From the NCBI RefSeq assembly GCF_035984545.1, contig NZ_JAXCHP010000001.1, positions 186,001-250,000 on the forward strand: DNA of 64,000 bases, read 5' to 3'. The notes beneath the pieces were generated by a model, which was given only the letters and a program-made list of their open reading frames with translations, made no database searches and had not been told where the DNA came from. The stretch comes from Cryobacterium sp. GrIS_2_6 (GTDB taxonomy: Bacteria; Actinomycetota; Actinomycetes; Actinomycetales; Microbacteriaceae). Position numbers and translations under genes: made by a program. This document shows, piece after piece, positions 15,316-24,780 of this stretch (position 1 is the first letter of the stretch; each line of letters starts with the position of its first letter).

Positions 15316-17685
15316 ATGACAACCCAGCAGCTCGCACAGGGCATCCGTCTGGTCGACGGCCACGGCGACCTCGCCGCCGTCGAAGTCACCACGCCCTCGG
15401 GCAGTGGCGCCTCAACTACTGCTCTCATCTACCTGCACGGCGCGCACGTCGCCGACTGGACTCCCGCAGGCGGCAAGCCGGTCCTCTGGATGAGCAAGTT
15501 CGGCGTCTTCTCCGATACCGACCCGCTCCGCGGCGGCGTTCCCCTCTGCTTCCCCTGGTTCGGCCCGAACGGCACGGATGCCTCCGCTCCCAACCACGGC
15601 TGGGCTCGCCTCTCCACCTGGTCGCTCGTCGACTCCCGCACCCTGGACACCGCGACCGGCGCCGTTGCCACAGAGCTCGTCTTCGAGCTGACTCAGGACA
15701 GCGTCGGCGTTCCCGCCGGATTCCACCCCTTCACCGCGCACTACACGGTGACCGTGGGCGCCGAACTCGGCCTCGAGCTGTCCATCCGCAACGACGGTGC
15801 CACCCCGTTCGCGTTCGAGGAAGCCTTCCACACCTACTTCGCCGTCGGCGACGTGACAACGAGCACCCTCACCGGCCTCGAGACGTTCGACTACACGGAC
15901 CGCTCGACCAAGCCGGCCACCGAGGGCTCGTCCCTCCTGCCGCTCGGCTTCACCGGCGATGAGATCGATCGCCTCTACCCGATGCCCGAGGCGCTCGAAC
16001 TCAGCGACCCGGCGAACGACCGGATCATTCGCGCCGTGGCGCAGGGCGCCGCGCAGACGGTCGTCTGGAACGCCGGCCGCATCAAGGCCGCCGCCATCGC
16101 AGACTACGGAACCGACGAGTGGACCGAAACCGCCTGCGCAGAAACGTGCAACGTCGGCGCCCACTTCATCACCCTCGACCCCGGAGCGACGTCGACCATG
16201 CAGGTCACCGTCACGTCCACTACTACGGAACGGAACACGAAGACCATGCAGAGACTGTCTAAGAGCGTTGTTCCCGCGATCGCGGAACTGCCCACGAAGG
16301 CCATCCAGTTCGGCGAGGGCAACTTCCTCCGCGCGTTCGTCGACTGGCAGCTGCAGCAGATGAACAACCAGGGACTGTTCCAGGGCGGCGTGAAGATCGT
16401 CCAGCCCATCGAAGGCGGCCGCGTCGCCTCCCTCGAAGAGCAGGACAACCTGTATACGGTCCTCCTCGAAGGCCTCCAGGATGGCAAGGACGTGCAGAGC
16501 CACGAGGTCATCACCGTGGTCACCGGAACGGTCAACCCGTACGTCGACAACCAGAAGTACCTCGACCTGGCGGGCGACGACAACATCGAGTTCATCTTCT
16601 CCAACACGACCGAGGCCGGCATCGCCTTCGACGACCGCGACCGTCTCGGCGACAAGCCCCAGCACAGCTTCCCCGGAAAGCTCACCGCTCTCCTCTTCGA
16701 GCGTTTCTCCCTCGGCAAGAAGGGCTTCCAGATCATCCCGTGCGAGCTCATCGAGCACAACGGCGACAAGCTCAAGGAATCCGTCCTCGCGACCGCCGCG
16801 CTCTGGGAGCTCGACGCCGCGTTCGTCCAGTGGGTCGACACCGACAACACCTTCTACTCCAGCCTCGTCGACCGGATCGTTCCCGGCTACCCGGCCGACC
16901 GCGCCGCCGAGCTCGCCGAGGAATTCGGCTACGACGACCAGTCGATCGTCAAGGCCGAGCCGTTCCTGCTCTGGGTCATCGAAGGACCGCAGTCGCTGAC
17001 GGAGTCCCTCCCGCTCGCGAAGGCCGGCCTCAACGTGACCGTCACCGACGACATGACGCCGTACCGCGAACGCAAGGTGTTCCTGCTGAACGCCCCGCAC
17101 ACCACGATGGCCTCGATCGCCCGCCTCGCCGGCGTCGAGACCGTGCGCGACGTGATGATCGACCCCGAGTTCTCCCAGTTCGTGAACGCGGAAATGTACG
17201 ACGAGATCATGCCGGTCATCGACCTGCCGCACGACGAACTCGCCGCATACGCCGAGTCCGTCAAGGAGCGCTTCGAGAACCGCTTCATGCACCACGAGCT
17301 CGCCTCGATCGCGCTCAACAGCATCTCGAAGTACAAGTCCCGCCTGCTGCCGATCCTGGTGAACTTCCACGAGAAGGTCGGAACCTTCCCGCCCCGCGTC
17401 ACCCTGGCCCTTTCGGCGCTGCTGCTCACCTACAGCGGCGACGCTGCGGTCACCGTCGTCCCCGTCGACAGCGATGAGGTGCTCGCCACCTTCCACGCCG
17501 CATACGCGACGGCCACCGCGACCGGCAGCAACGTGCCGGCCGACTACGTCGCAGCGATCCTGAGCGATGACTCGCTCTGGGGCCGCGATCTCACCGAACT
17601 CCCCGGCCTCGTCGCCGAGGTCACCACCGGCCTCGACAACCTGCGCACTCTGGGTGCCCGCGCGACCATCGCGCTCCTGGCCTGA
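15316..17685 (+). CDS. uxaB: fused hexose(-6-phosphate) mutarotase-like protein and tagaturonate reductase (UxaB)
   Basis: One 789-codon frame with two enzymes. Residues 1 to about 295 are an aldose 1-epimerase of the YeaD/hexose-6-phosphate mutarotase type (HGAHVADW, PLRGGVPLCFPWFG, NHGWAR, FEEAFHTYF). Residues 311-789 are tagaturonate reductase of the mannitol dehydrogenase superfamily (FGEGNFLRAFVDW near 332, then FIFSNTTEAGI, ERKVFLLNAPHT), which reduces tagaturonate to altronate with NADH. Known UxaB proteins start at the point equal to Met311 (ATG 16246). No stop codon separates the parts, and only a weak ribosome-binding site precedes 16246, so either a fusion or an internal start is possible. 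The start at 15316 has GAGGAG well placed. It is the first gene of the operon. Confidence 0.88.
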   Translation: MTTQQLAQGIRLVDGHGDLAAVEVTTPSGSGASTTALIYLHGAHVADWTPAGGKPVLWMSKFGVFSDTDPLRGGVPLCFPWFGPNGTDASAPNHGWARLSTWSLVDSRTLDTATGAVATELVFELTQDSVGVPAGFHPFTAHYTVTVGAELGLELSIRNDGATPFAFEEAFHTYFAVGDVTTSTLTGLETFDYTDRSTKPATEGSSLLPLGFTGDEIDRLYPMPEALELSDPANDRIIRAVAQGAAQTVVWNAGRIKAAAIADYGTDEWTETACAETCNVGAHFITLDPGATSTMQVTVTSTTTERNTKTMQRLSKSVVPAIAELPTKAIQFGEGNFLRAFVDWQLQQMNNQGLFQGGVKIVQPIEGGRVASLEEQDNLYTVLLEGLQDGKDVQSHEVITVVTGTVNPYVDNQKYLDLAGDDNIEFIFSNTTEAGIAFDDRDRLGDKPQHSFPGKLTALLFERFSLGKKGFQIIPCELIEHNGDKLKESVLATAALWELDAAFVQWVDTDNTFYSSLVDRIVPGYPADRAAELAEEFGYDDQSIVKAEPFLLWVIEGPQSLTESLPLAKAGLNVTVTDDMTPYRERKVFLLNAPHTTMASIARLAGVETVRDVMIDPEFSQFVNAEMYDEIMPVIDLPHDELAAYAESVKERFENRFMHHELASIALNSISKYKSRLLPILVNFHEKVGTFPPRVTLALSALLLTYSGDAAVTVVPVDSDEVLATFHAAYATATATGSNVPADYVAAILSDDSLWGRDLTELPGLVAEVTTGLDNLRTLGARATIALLA

Positions 17686-17749
17686 TCGGCCGAATCAACC
17701 CACCGACTGATTCACCACAACGACTGTACGGAACAAAGGACTGTTTCTG

Positions 17750-19147
17750 ATGTTTTTGAATGACGATTTCCTGCTGACCACGCCGATGGCGAAGAAGCTC
17801 TTCCACAATCACGCGAAGAACATGCCGATTGTCGACTACCACTGCCACCTGAGTCCCCAGGAGATCCTCGAGGACGGCAACTTCGCGACGATCACCGAAG
17901 CCTGGCTCGGCGGCAACAACTACGGCGACCACTACAAGTGGCGCCTGATGCGCACAAACGGGGTCCCCGAGCGCCTCATCACCGGAGACGGCGCCGACTT
18001 CGACAAGTTCTACGCCTGGGCAGGCACCCTCGAAAAGGCGCTCGGCAACCCGCTCTACGTCTGGGCGCACCTCGAACTCAAACGCTTCTTCGGCATCGAC
18101 ACCGTGATCAGCCGCGCCACGGCACGCGAGATCTACGACGCGGCCAACGTGCTCCTCGCGACGCAGGCGTTCTCCCGCCGCAACCTGATCAGGGGCATGA
18201 ACGTGAAGGTCGTCGTCACGACGGACGACCCCGCGGACGACCTGCACGTCCACGAGTTGCTCAAGACTGAGAGCGCGTTCACGGTGCTCCCGGCGTTCCG
18301 CCCAGACAAGACCCTGAACATCGACCAGGCCGGGTACGCGGCGTACATCGCCACCCTCGGCACCGCGGCCGGCGTCAGCATCACCGCGTTCGCGGACATC
18401 GTCGAGGCCCTCACCAAGCGCGTCGACTTCTTCCACGCCATGGGTGGACGCCTGTCCGACCACGCCCTCGACATCGTCGTCTACGAAGAGGCCACCCCGG
18501 CCGAACTCGACACGATCGTCACGACCGCCCTCTCCGGCGGCACCCTCACCGCGACCGAGATCGCGCAGTACCGCACGGCACTGCTCAAGGCCCTGATGCG
18601 CATCTACAGCGCCAAGGACTGGACGATGCAGTACCACATCCACGCGATGCGCAACATCAACGCCCCGGGCTTCGCTCGCATGGGCGCCGACACCGGTTAC
18701 GACGCGATCAACGACCGCAACATCGCCGAGCCGCTTGCCAGACTCTTCAACGCGATGGAATCCGAGGATTCGGTTCCCCGCACGATCATCTTCTCGCTGA
18801 ACCCGAACGACTACCTGCCGCTGATCACCCTGATGGCCTGCTACCAGAAGGACGTCGTCCAGAAGCTCCAGCTCGGCAATGCCTGGTGGCACAACGACAC
18901 CCGCAACGGCATGCGCCTGCAGCTGTCGACCTTCGCGGAGGAGAGCCTGCTCTCCAACTTCGTCGGCATGCTGACGGACTCCCGCAGCTTCCTCTCCTAC
19001 CCGCGCCACGAGTACTTCCGCCGCATCCTCTGCGAACTGATCGGCGAATGGGTCGAGCTCGGCGAAGTTCCCGATGACGAGGCCACCCTCGGCCAGATGG
19101 TCGAAGACATCTCGTTCAACAACGCGAACACCTACTTCGGGTTCTAG
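17750..19147 (+). CDS. uxaC: glucuronate isomerase
   Basis: A 465-residue uronate isomerase that converts glucuronate to fructuronate and galacturonate to tagaturonate, the first step of the pathway. It belongs to the amidohydrolase-like fold. The metal-binding DYHCHLSP motif is at residues 29-36, followed by the family segments DHYKWRLMR, WAHLELKRFFGI, VVTTDDPADDLHVH and MQYHIHAMRNIN. Length equals the usual 465-470. It starts 64 bases after the fused reductase gene, with AAAGGA upstream, and is clearly in the same operon. Confidence 0.96.
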   Translation: MFLNDDFLLTTPMAKKLFHNHAKNMPIVDYHCHLSPQEILEDGNFATITEAWLGGNNYGDHYKWRLMRTNGVPERLITGDGADFDKFYAWAGTLEKALGNPLYVWAHLELKRFFGIDTVISRATAREIYDAANVLLATQAFSRRNLIRGMNVKVVVTTDDPADDLHVHELLKTESAFTVLPAFRPDKTLNIDQAGYAAYIATLGTAAGVSITAFADIVEALTKRVDFFHAMGGRLSDHALDIVVYEEATPAELDTIVTTALSGGTLTATEIAQYRTALLKALMRIYSAKDWTMQYHIHAMRNINAPGFARMGADTGYDAINDRNIAEPLARLFNAMESEDSVPRTIIFSLNPNDYLPLITLMACYQKDVVQKLQLGNAWWHNDTRNGMRLQLSTFAEESLLSNFVGMLTDSRSFLSYPRHEYFRRILCELIGEWVELGEVPDDEATLGQMVEDISFNNANTYFGF

Positions 19148-19254
19148 CCCGTTCGGCTCCGGCGCTTACCCGCTCGAAGCATCCACCCGCACAGCACCTC
19201 TGCACGAACCAGCACGAAACCATTAAATCCAGCACATAGGAGTGAATCCGCATT

Positions 19255-20715
19255 ATGAGTACAAACACCAAGGGCCTGCCCGGCGCCATGGGAGCCACCG
19301 GCCCCGAAGGCTCCGCCGGCGTCACCGTCATTGATCGCATTTCCCGCAAGGAGAAGGTCGCCTATGGCTTCGGCGACTTCGGTAACGGCTTCATGTTCGA
19401 CCTCGGACAGTCGTACCTGACCAAGTTCTGGATCGACACCGCTGGCATCGCGCCCGCCGTCGTCGCACTTATCTTTACGCTCAGCAAACTGTTCGATGCC
19501 TGCATGGACCCGCTCGCGGCCGCATTCATCGACAGCCGTCGCTTCGGCAAGCGCGGAAAATTCCGCCCCGTCATGATGGTCTCCTCCATCCTGCTCGCGG
19601 TTATGACCGTCGTCACCTTCACGATGCCCGACGTGGACATGGGCTGGAAGATCGCCTTCGCCGCCGGCACGTACGCGGTCTGGGGCATCATTTACTCCTT
19701 CACGAATGACCCGTACGGTTCCCTCGCCTCGGTCATGACTCGCGACATCAAGGACCGCGCGGAGCTTGCGACCAGCCGCCAGGCCGGTTCGCTCGGCGCC
19801 CAGTGGATCTGTGGCTTCGCGTTCATCCCGATGATGATGATCTTCGGTGGCATGACCGCCCAGAACTTCATGTTCGCCTCGATGGTCATGGCCATCGTCG
19901 GCGTCGTGTCCTTCTACATCTGCTACCGCGGCACCAAGGAGCGGGTGTACGTCAACCGTGCAGTCGGCTTCGAGAAGAACGGCATGAAGGACTACGCCAA
20001 GGCGATCTTCACCAACAAGCCGCTCCTCGCCCTCGTGCTCATGACGCTCTTCACCATCTCCTCGATGAACGTCAACAACATGATGATGATCTTCTTCGCC
20101 CAGTACAACCTCGGCAATATCGCCCTCCAGGCCGTCCTCAACCTCGTCATGATCGGTGCCTCCATCGTCGGCATCATGTTCATCCCGAAGATGGTCGCCA
20201 AGTGGGGCAAGAAGAAGACAGCCATGGCCGGATTCATCGTCTCCATCGTCGCCAACGGACTGAACTTCATCATCCCGACCAACCTGTGGACGTTCATGAT
20301 CCTCGTCACCATCGGATACGCAGCGCTCGCCATCCCGAACGGCGTCACCTGGGCCTTCGTCTCCGACACGATCGACTATGGAGAATGGCACACCGGTGTC
20401 CGCAAGGAGACCATGACCTACGCCGCATTCAACTTCTCCCGCAAGGTCGCCCAGTCCCTCGCCGCCCTCGTCGGCGCCGGCATGCTCGCCATCACGGGCT
20501 ACGTCGCCAAGGCCACCTCGCAGTCCCCGGAGACGCTCTTCGGCATCAAGGCCGTCATGACGATCTACCCGGCCATCGCGCTCACCATCGCCGCCGTGAT
20601 CATCTACTTCCTGTACAGCCTGAGCGACGACAAGTACCACGCCATTGCCATCGACCTCGAAGAGGGTCGTTGGGAAAAGGGCATCATCGGCGAAGAAATC
20701 GCCGCCAAGGCCTGA
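19255..20715 (+). CDS. GPH family sugar:cation symporter, probably for hexuronates or hexuronides
   Basis: A 486-residue membrane transporter of the glycoside-pentoside-hexuronide:cation symporter family within the major facilitator superfamily, with about twelve transmembrane helices. Family marks are the EKVAYGFGDFGNGFMF start, DACMDPLAAAFIDSR after helix 2 (the MelB-like cation-site region) and the central DTIDYGEWHTGVRKET segment. It lies between uxaC and uxaA, which points to uptake of glucuronate, galacturonate or their glycosides with Na+ or H+. The exact substrate is inferred from context. AGGAG lies 12 bases before the ATG, a longer gap than usual. Confidence 0.93.
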   Translation: MSTNTKGLPGAMGATGPEGSAGVTVIDRISRKEKVAYGFGDFGNGFMFDLGQSYLTKFWIDTAGIAPAVVALIFTLSKLFDACMDPLAAAFIDSRRFGKRGKFRPVMMVSSILLAVMTVVTFTMPDVDMGWKIAFAAGTYAVWGIIYSFTNDPYGSLASVMTRDIKDRAELATSRQAGSLGAQWICGFAFIPMMMIFGGMTAQNFMFASMVMAIVGVVSFYICYRGTKERVYVNRAVGFEKNGMKDYAKAIFTNKPLLALVLMTLFTISSMNVNNMMMIFFAQYNLGNIALQAVLNLVMIGASIVGIMFIPKMVAKWGKKKTAMAGFIVSIVANGLNFIIPTNLWTFMILVTIGYAALAIPNGVTWAFVSDTIDYGEWHTGVRKETMTYAAFNFSRKVAQSLAALVGAGMLAITGYVAKATSQSPETLFGIKAVMTIYPAIALTIAAVIIYFLYSLSDDKYHAIAIDLEEGRWEKGIIGEEIAAKA

Positions 20716-20766
20716 TCCGGCCAGCAGTACCCTCCCCGACCGCTTCCCAGCGAGAGAAAAGATCTC

Positions 20767-22314
20767 ATGAGCCACATCAACAGCATTGCGACCGGCACAT
20801 CCGCGCTCGTCATGGCGGAAGGCGACGATGTCGCCGTTGCCCTCCGGGACCTCGTTCCCGGTGAAGCCATCACCCTGGGGGACAGCGTTCTGAATGTGGT
20901 CGGGGCCGTGCCGAGCGGCCACAAGATCGCTCTCGGATCGGTTGCGGTCGGGGAGAAGGTCCTCAAGTACGGCCAGTCGATCGGCACCGCAACGGCGCCG
21001 ATCGTGCGCGGCGAACACGTGCACAGCCAGAACCTCGGTATGGACCTCGGTGCCCGCGTGCACGAGTTCGGTACCGTTCACACCGAGCTGCCCGCCCCGA
21101 CGGGAGCTCGCCGGACCTTCGACGGCTACCGCCGGGCGGACGGCCGCGCCGGCACCCGCAACTACATCGCGATCCTCACGACGGTCAACTGCTCCGGCAC
21201 GACCGCGAAGCTGATCGCGGACCGGTTCCGCGGTGACCTGCTCGACCGCTTCCCACACGTCGACGGCGTCATCGCCCTGACGCACCAGAGTGGCTGCGGC
21301 CTCGTCCTCGAGAGCGAGGGCGCGCAGATGCTCGTCCGCACCCTCAACGGCTACGCGGCCCACCCGAACATCGCCGGCGTGCTGGTGCTCAGCCTCGGCT
21401 GCGAAATGACCCCGGCCGACGTCATCCTCGGCCAGGGCGAGCTTCCGGCAGACACCCTCCTCACGACCCTCTCCATCCAGGAGACCGGCGGCATGCGCGC
21501 CACCGTCGCAGCCGGCGTCGAGGCGATCCTCGAGATGGCGGAGAAGCTCGACGGACGTCGCCGCGAACCCATCGACATCTCGGAACTCGTCCTCGGTCTC
21601 AACTGCGGCGGCTCCGACGGCTACTCCGGCATCACCGCGAACCCGGCCCTCGGCTGGGCCTCGGACGTCCTCGTCGCCAACGGCGCAACATCCGTTCTCG
21701 CCGAGACGCCCGAGATCTACGGCGCCGAGCACCTGCTCACCGCCCGCGCCACGACCCGCGAGGTCGGCCTCAAGCTGATCGACCGGATCAACTGGTGGGA
21801 GAAGTACATCGTCACCGGTGGCGGCACCATGGACAACAATCCATCTCCCGGCAACAAGGCCGGCGGCATCACGACGATCCTCGAGAAGTCGCTCGGCGCC
21901 GTCGCGAAGGCCGGCCGTGCCGACCTTGCTGCGGTCTACGAATACGCAGAACCGATGACCACCCGCGGCCTCGGCTTCATGGACACCCCCGGCTACGACC
22001 CGGTGTCCGTCACCGGCCTCGTCGCCGGCGGAGCGACGGTCGTCGTCTTCACGACCGGCCGCGGCTCGGTCTTCGGCTGCAAGCCGACCCCGAGCATCAA
22101 GGTCGGCACCAACACCGCGCTGTTCGTGCGCCAGGGTGACGACGTCGACATCAACGCCGGACGGATCGCCGACGGCACCGCCCGCGTCGAAGAGGTCGGC
22201 GCTGAGATCCTCGACATGATCATCGCCGTGGCCTCCGGCAAGCAGACCACGAGCGAAGAGTTCAACGTCGGCCAGGAAGAGTTCGTGCCGTGGCACATCG
22301 GAGCGGTGACCTGA
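20767..22314 (+). CDS. uxaA: altronate dehydratase
   Basis: A 515-residue enzyme that dehydrates altronate to 2-keto-3-deoxygluconate. The N-terminal SAF-like domain (about residues 1-90) is joined to the large catalytic domain with FDGYRRADGRAGTRNYIAI, the Cys-containing NCSGT and HQSGCGL motifs, LGLNCGGSDGYSGITANPA and the C-terminal FTTGRGSVFGCKPTPSIKV motif that holds metal-binding cysteines. Length is normal for full-length UxaA. The stop TGA at 22312-22314 shares its last base with the ATG of the kinase gene, so the two are translationally coupled. Confidence 0.96.
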   Translation: MSHINSIATGTSALVMAEGDDVAVALRDLVPGEAITLGDSVLNVVGAVPSGHKIALGSVAVGEKVLKYGQSIGTATAPIVRGEHVHSQNLGMDLGARVHEFGTVHTELPAPTGARRTFDGYRRADGRAGTRNYIAILTTVNCSGTTAKLIADRFRGDLLDRFPHVDGVIALTHQSGCGLVLESEGAQMLVRTLNGYAAHPNIAGVLVLSLGCEMTPADVILGQGELPADTLLTTLSIQETGGMRATVAAGVEAILEMAEKLDGRRREPIDISELVLGLNCGGSDGYSGITANPALGWASDVLVANGATSVLAETPEIYGAEHLLTARATTREVGLKLIDRINWWEKYIVTGGGTMDNNPSPGNKAGGITTILEKSLGAVAKAGRADLAAVYEYAEPMTTRGLGFMDTPGYDPVSVTGLVAGGATVVVFTTGRGSVFGCKPTPSIKVGTNTALFVRQGDDVDINAGRIADGTARVEEVGAEILDMIIAVASGKQTTSEEFNVGQEEFVPWHIGAVT

Positions 22315-23423
22315 TGACCGACGAGCAAGCGGGCGCCCAGGCGCTGCAGGAGGAGCCGGGCAACCCGGTCGCCTCCGGCACAGAGCAGGGTGAACCGCAG
22401 GTGGTCTGCTTCGGCGAGACCATGGGAATGTTCACCCCCACCTCGACGACGTCCCTCGACATCGCAGAGGGCTTCCACCTCGGCGTCGGCGGGGCGGAGT
22501 CCAACGTCGCCGCGCATCTCGCCGAGCTCGGCCACCACGTGGCCTGGGCCGGCAATGTCGGCCAGGACCCGATCGGCACCAAGATCATTTCGACGCTCGA
22601 CTGCGGGGGAGTGGACACCCGCTGGGTGAACCGCACCGAGGCCAGCCCGACCGGCCTGTACCTCAAGGAGCCGGACACCGGCACCGGCGCACACGTCTTC
22701 TACTATCGTGCGGGTTCCGCCGCCTCCGAGCTGGGTGTGGCGGATGCCGCAGGCTGGCCCCTCAAGTCCGCCCACCTGATCCACACGAGCGGCATCACGC
22801 CCTCGCTGTCGCCGAGCTGCTCCGCCCTGGTGGAACACGTGCTCGACCACGCGGCAGAGTGGGGAACCTCGGTGTCCTTCGATGTCAACTACCGGTCCAA
22901 GCTCTGGCCCGTGAGCGTGGCGGGACCCCGGCTGCGGGAGCTCGCCGGCAAGGCGACGGTCGTCCTCGTCGGACTCGACGAAGCCGCCACCATCTGGGGC
23001 TGCGTCACTTCCGGAGACGTACGGGCCCTGCTGCCCGACGTGCCCTACCTCGTCGTCAAGGACGGAGCCGTCGACGCGACGGAGTACGCGCTCCTTCCCG
23101 ACGGCACCCGCCGCACCACGGTCGTCCCGGCTCACAAGGTCGAGGTCGTCGAGCCGGTCGGAGCCGGGGACGCGTTCGCCGCCGGATACCTGTCCGCACT
23201 CATGAACGGGGAATCCTCCGAAGTCCGGCTGACCCACGGACACTCTCTCGCCGCCTGGGCGCTGGGCAGCCGTGAGGACTTCCGGCCCGGCCACGGGCTG
23301 TTCTCAGCAACGCCAGCAGCCGGCACCGGGTCCGGCGCCGGATCACCGGCCGCAGTCGGGAACGCTCCCGACACCCCCGACTCACATTCCGATCTGACCG
23401 ATCTTAGGAGACTGACCGTATGA
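22314..23423 (+). CDS. kdgK: 2-keto-3-deoxygluconate kinase, PfkB family
   Basis: A 369-residue sugar kinase that makes 2-keto-3-deoxy-6-phosphogluconate. PfkB signatures are VGGAESNVAAHLAELG near residues 55-70 and the ATP/catalytic motif VGAGDAFAAGYLSAL near 280-293, with Asp as catalytic base. SFDVNYRSKLW is typical of KDG kinases. The ATG at 22314 overlaps the uxaA stop, and the stop overlaps the eda start (ATGA at 23420-23423). An unusual feature is a tail of roughly 50 residues after the normal C-terminus (TPAAGTGSGAGSPAAVG, then acidic), apparently disordered. Confidence 0.93.
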   Translation: MTDEQAGAQALQEEPGNPVASGTEQGEPQVVCFGETMGMFTPTSTTSLDIAEGFHLGVGGAESNVAAHLAELGHHVAWAGNVGQDPIGTKIISTLDCGGVDTRWVNRTEASPTGLYLKEPDTGTGAHVFYYRAGSAASELGVADAAGWPLKSAHLIHTSGITPSLSPSCSALVEHVLDHAAEWGTSVSFDVNYRSKLWPVSVAGPRLRELAGKATVVLVGLDEAATIWGCVTSGDVRALLPDVPYLVVKDGAVDATEYALLPDGTRRTTVVPAHKVEVVEPVGAGDAFAAGYLSALMNGESSEVRLTHGHSLAAWALGSREDFRPGHGLFSATPAAGTGSGAGSPAAVGNAPDTPDSHSDLTDLRRLTV

Positions 23424-24079
23424 CCAGCACAACCGCCCTTCCTACCGCCGAGTGGTTCCCCGGAGACTTCTTCCGGATCCCCGTCCTCGCCGTTCTGCGT
23501 GGGCTCTCGCTGACCGAATCCGTGCGCCTCTCCGAGCGCGCCTGGGATGCCGGAGTCCAGCACGTCGAGATCCCGATCCAGACCAGTGACGCGGTTCCCG
23601 TCCTGAAGGCCGTCGCCGAGGCGGCCGCCGAGCGTGGCCTCGTCGTCGGCGCGGGCACCGTCACCACCCTCGAGCAGCTCGACGCCGCCGAGAAGGTCGG
23701 CGTCGCCTTCACCGTTTCCCCGGGCTTCAGCCCGGAGATCGTCGCGGAGAGCGTTCGCCGCGGCATCCCGCATCTTCCGGGGGTGGCTACTGCGACCGAG
23801 ATCCTCCAGGCTCGTGCGCTGGGCCTCCGCTGGGTCAAGGTCTTCCCGGCCTCGATCCTCGGCCCGAACTGGGCGAAGTCGATGAAGGGGCCGTACCCCG
23901 ACATGAACTTCATCGCTACCGGAGGGGTCACCGCGCTCAACGCGCCCGACTTCCTCTCCTCCGGAGTCAGCGTCGTCGGCCTGAGCTCGTCCTTCGCGGA
24001 CGACGCCCAGCTCGGGCTCGTGCGCGGCCTCATCGCCGCCAGTGCAGCATCCGCTCTGACGGGTGCCGGCCGGAAGTAA
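23420..24079 (+). CDS. eda: 2-keto-3-deoxy-6-phosphogluconate aldolase
   Basis: A 219-residue class I aldolase that splits KDPG into pyruvate and glyceraldehyde-3-phosphate and completes the hexuronate pathway. The Schiff-base lysine is Lys140 in RWVKVFPAS. The HVEIPIQT and VVGAGTVTTLEQ motifs and the FTVSPGF segment match the family. Its ATG overlaps the stop of kdgK by four bases. It is the last gene of the operon and is followed by a terminator-like hairpin at 24111-24147. Confidence 0.95.
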   Translation: MTSTTALPTAEWFPGDFFRIPVLAVLRGLSLTESVRLSERAWDAGVQHVEIPIQTSDAVPVLKAVAEAAAERGLVVGAGTVTTLEQLDAAEKVGVAFTVSPGFSPEIVAESVRRGIPHLPGVATATEILQARALGLRWVKVFPASILGPNWAKSMKGPYPDMNFIATGGVTALNAPDFLSSGVSVVGLSSSFADDAQLGLVRGLIAASAASALTGAGRK

Positions 24080-24110
24080 GACTCAGCGAGAGCGAGTCGC
24101 ACAAAGACTG

Positions 24111-24147
24111 CGGCGTTCAGGACGTGCTTCGGCCCCTGGACGCCGCG
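24111..24147 (+). terminator. terminator-like hairpin after the hexuronate operon
   Basis: GCGGCGTTCAGG and CCTGGACGCCGC form a 12-bp stem with one G-T pair around a 13-base loop. It lies about 30 bases after the eda stop. Only a weak T-rich stretch (gtttgcggttt) follows, as is common in high-GC actinobacteria. Confidence 0.7.
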
Positions 24148-24180
24148 TTTGCGGTTTAACGCGCGGCTGGAAACGCGCGG

Positions 24181-24780
24181 TCAGAGAACCGGGTCCATCG
24201 AGTTCAGGTGGCAGGCGTCGTTCCACATCTGCAGCACACGGTTGTCGCGTTCCCAGCCGAGGGTTGACACCGTGGCGGTCCCAAGGCTGAAGTGCTTCCC
24301 CGCGGAGGCAGGCAGGCCCATCCAGCGCGCCGTCATGATGCGCAGGAAATGCCCGTGCGCGAATACGGCGACCGGACCCGGAGCTCCGAGGCACTGCTCG
24401 ATCGCGAGGTCGGCGCGCGCGCCGACCTCGTCGGCGGACTCGCCGCCGGTCATCGGGTGCGTCCACACGGACCAATCCAGGATCTCCCGGCGGATGGCTT
24501 CGGTCGTGCGCCCCTCGAACACGCCATAATCCCATTCGAGAATGTCCTGGGAAGCGATGCCTTGAGCGGCATATCCCGCGCGCTCCATGGTTTCCCAGGC
24601 CCGCTGCAGCGGGCTGGACAAGACCGTCGGGAACGCCTCGCCGTCAAGCATCTCGCCGAGCGCATCCGCCTGCTGCCGACCCAGGTCGGTCAGGGGGATA
24701 TCGGTGCGGCCGGTGTGTCGACCGGAGATGCTCCACTCGGTCTGTCCGTGCCGGATCAGGACGATGTCGTGCGCGGTCAT
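24181..24780 (-). CDS. histidine phosphatase family protein (phosphoglycerate mutase-like)
   Basis: A 199-residue enzyme of the histidine phosphatase superfamily. The phospho-acceptor RHG motif is at residues 10-12 in IRHGQTEWS. The second arginine is in SSPLQRAWET, the catalytic Glu in the LEWDYGVFEG segment and the second histidine in VFAHGHFLRI. Such proteins remove phosphate from sugar phosphates or other small molecules; the substrate is not evident. It is convergent with the hexuronate operon and separated from it by a hairpin. GAGG lies about eight bases before the ATG at 24780. Confidence 0.92.
   Translation of the reverse strand: MTAHDIVLIRHGQTEWSISGRHTGRTDIPLTDLGRQQADALGEMLDGEAFPTVLSSPLQRAWETMERAGYAAQGIASQDILEWDYGVFEGRTTEAIRREILDWSVWTHPMTGGESADEVGARADLAIEQCLGAPGPVAVFAHGHFLRIMTARWMGLPASAGKHFSLGTATVSTLGWERDNRVLQMWNDACHLNSMDPVL

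Noticed and set aside
19144..22296. A 1050-codon open frame on the minus strand opposite uxaC end, the symporter and uxaA
   Set aside because: It is the antisense shadow of well-recognised genes; its composition is unnaturally rich in Asp, Gly, His and Arg and it has no family features.
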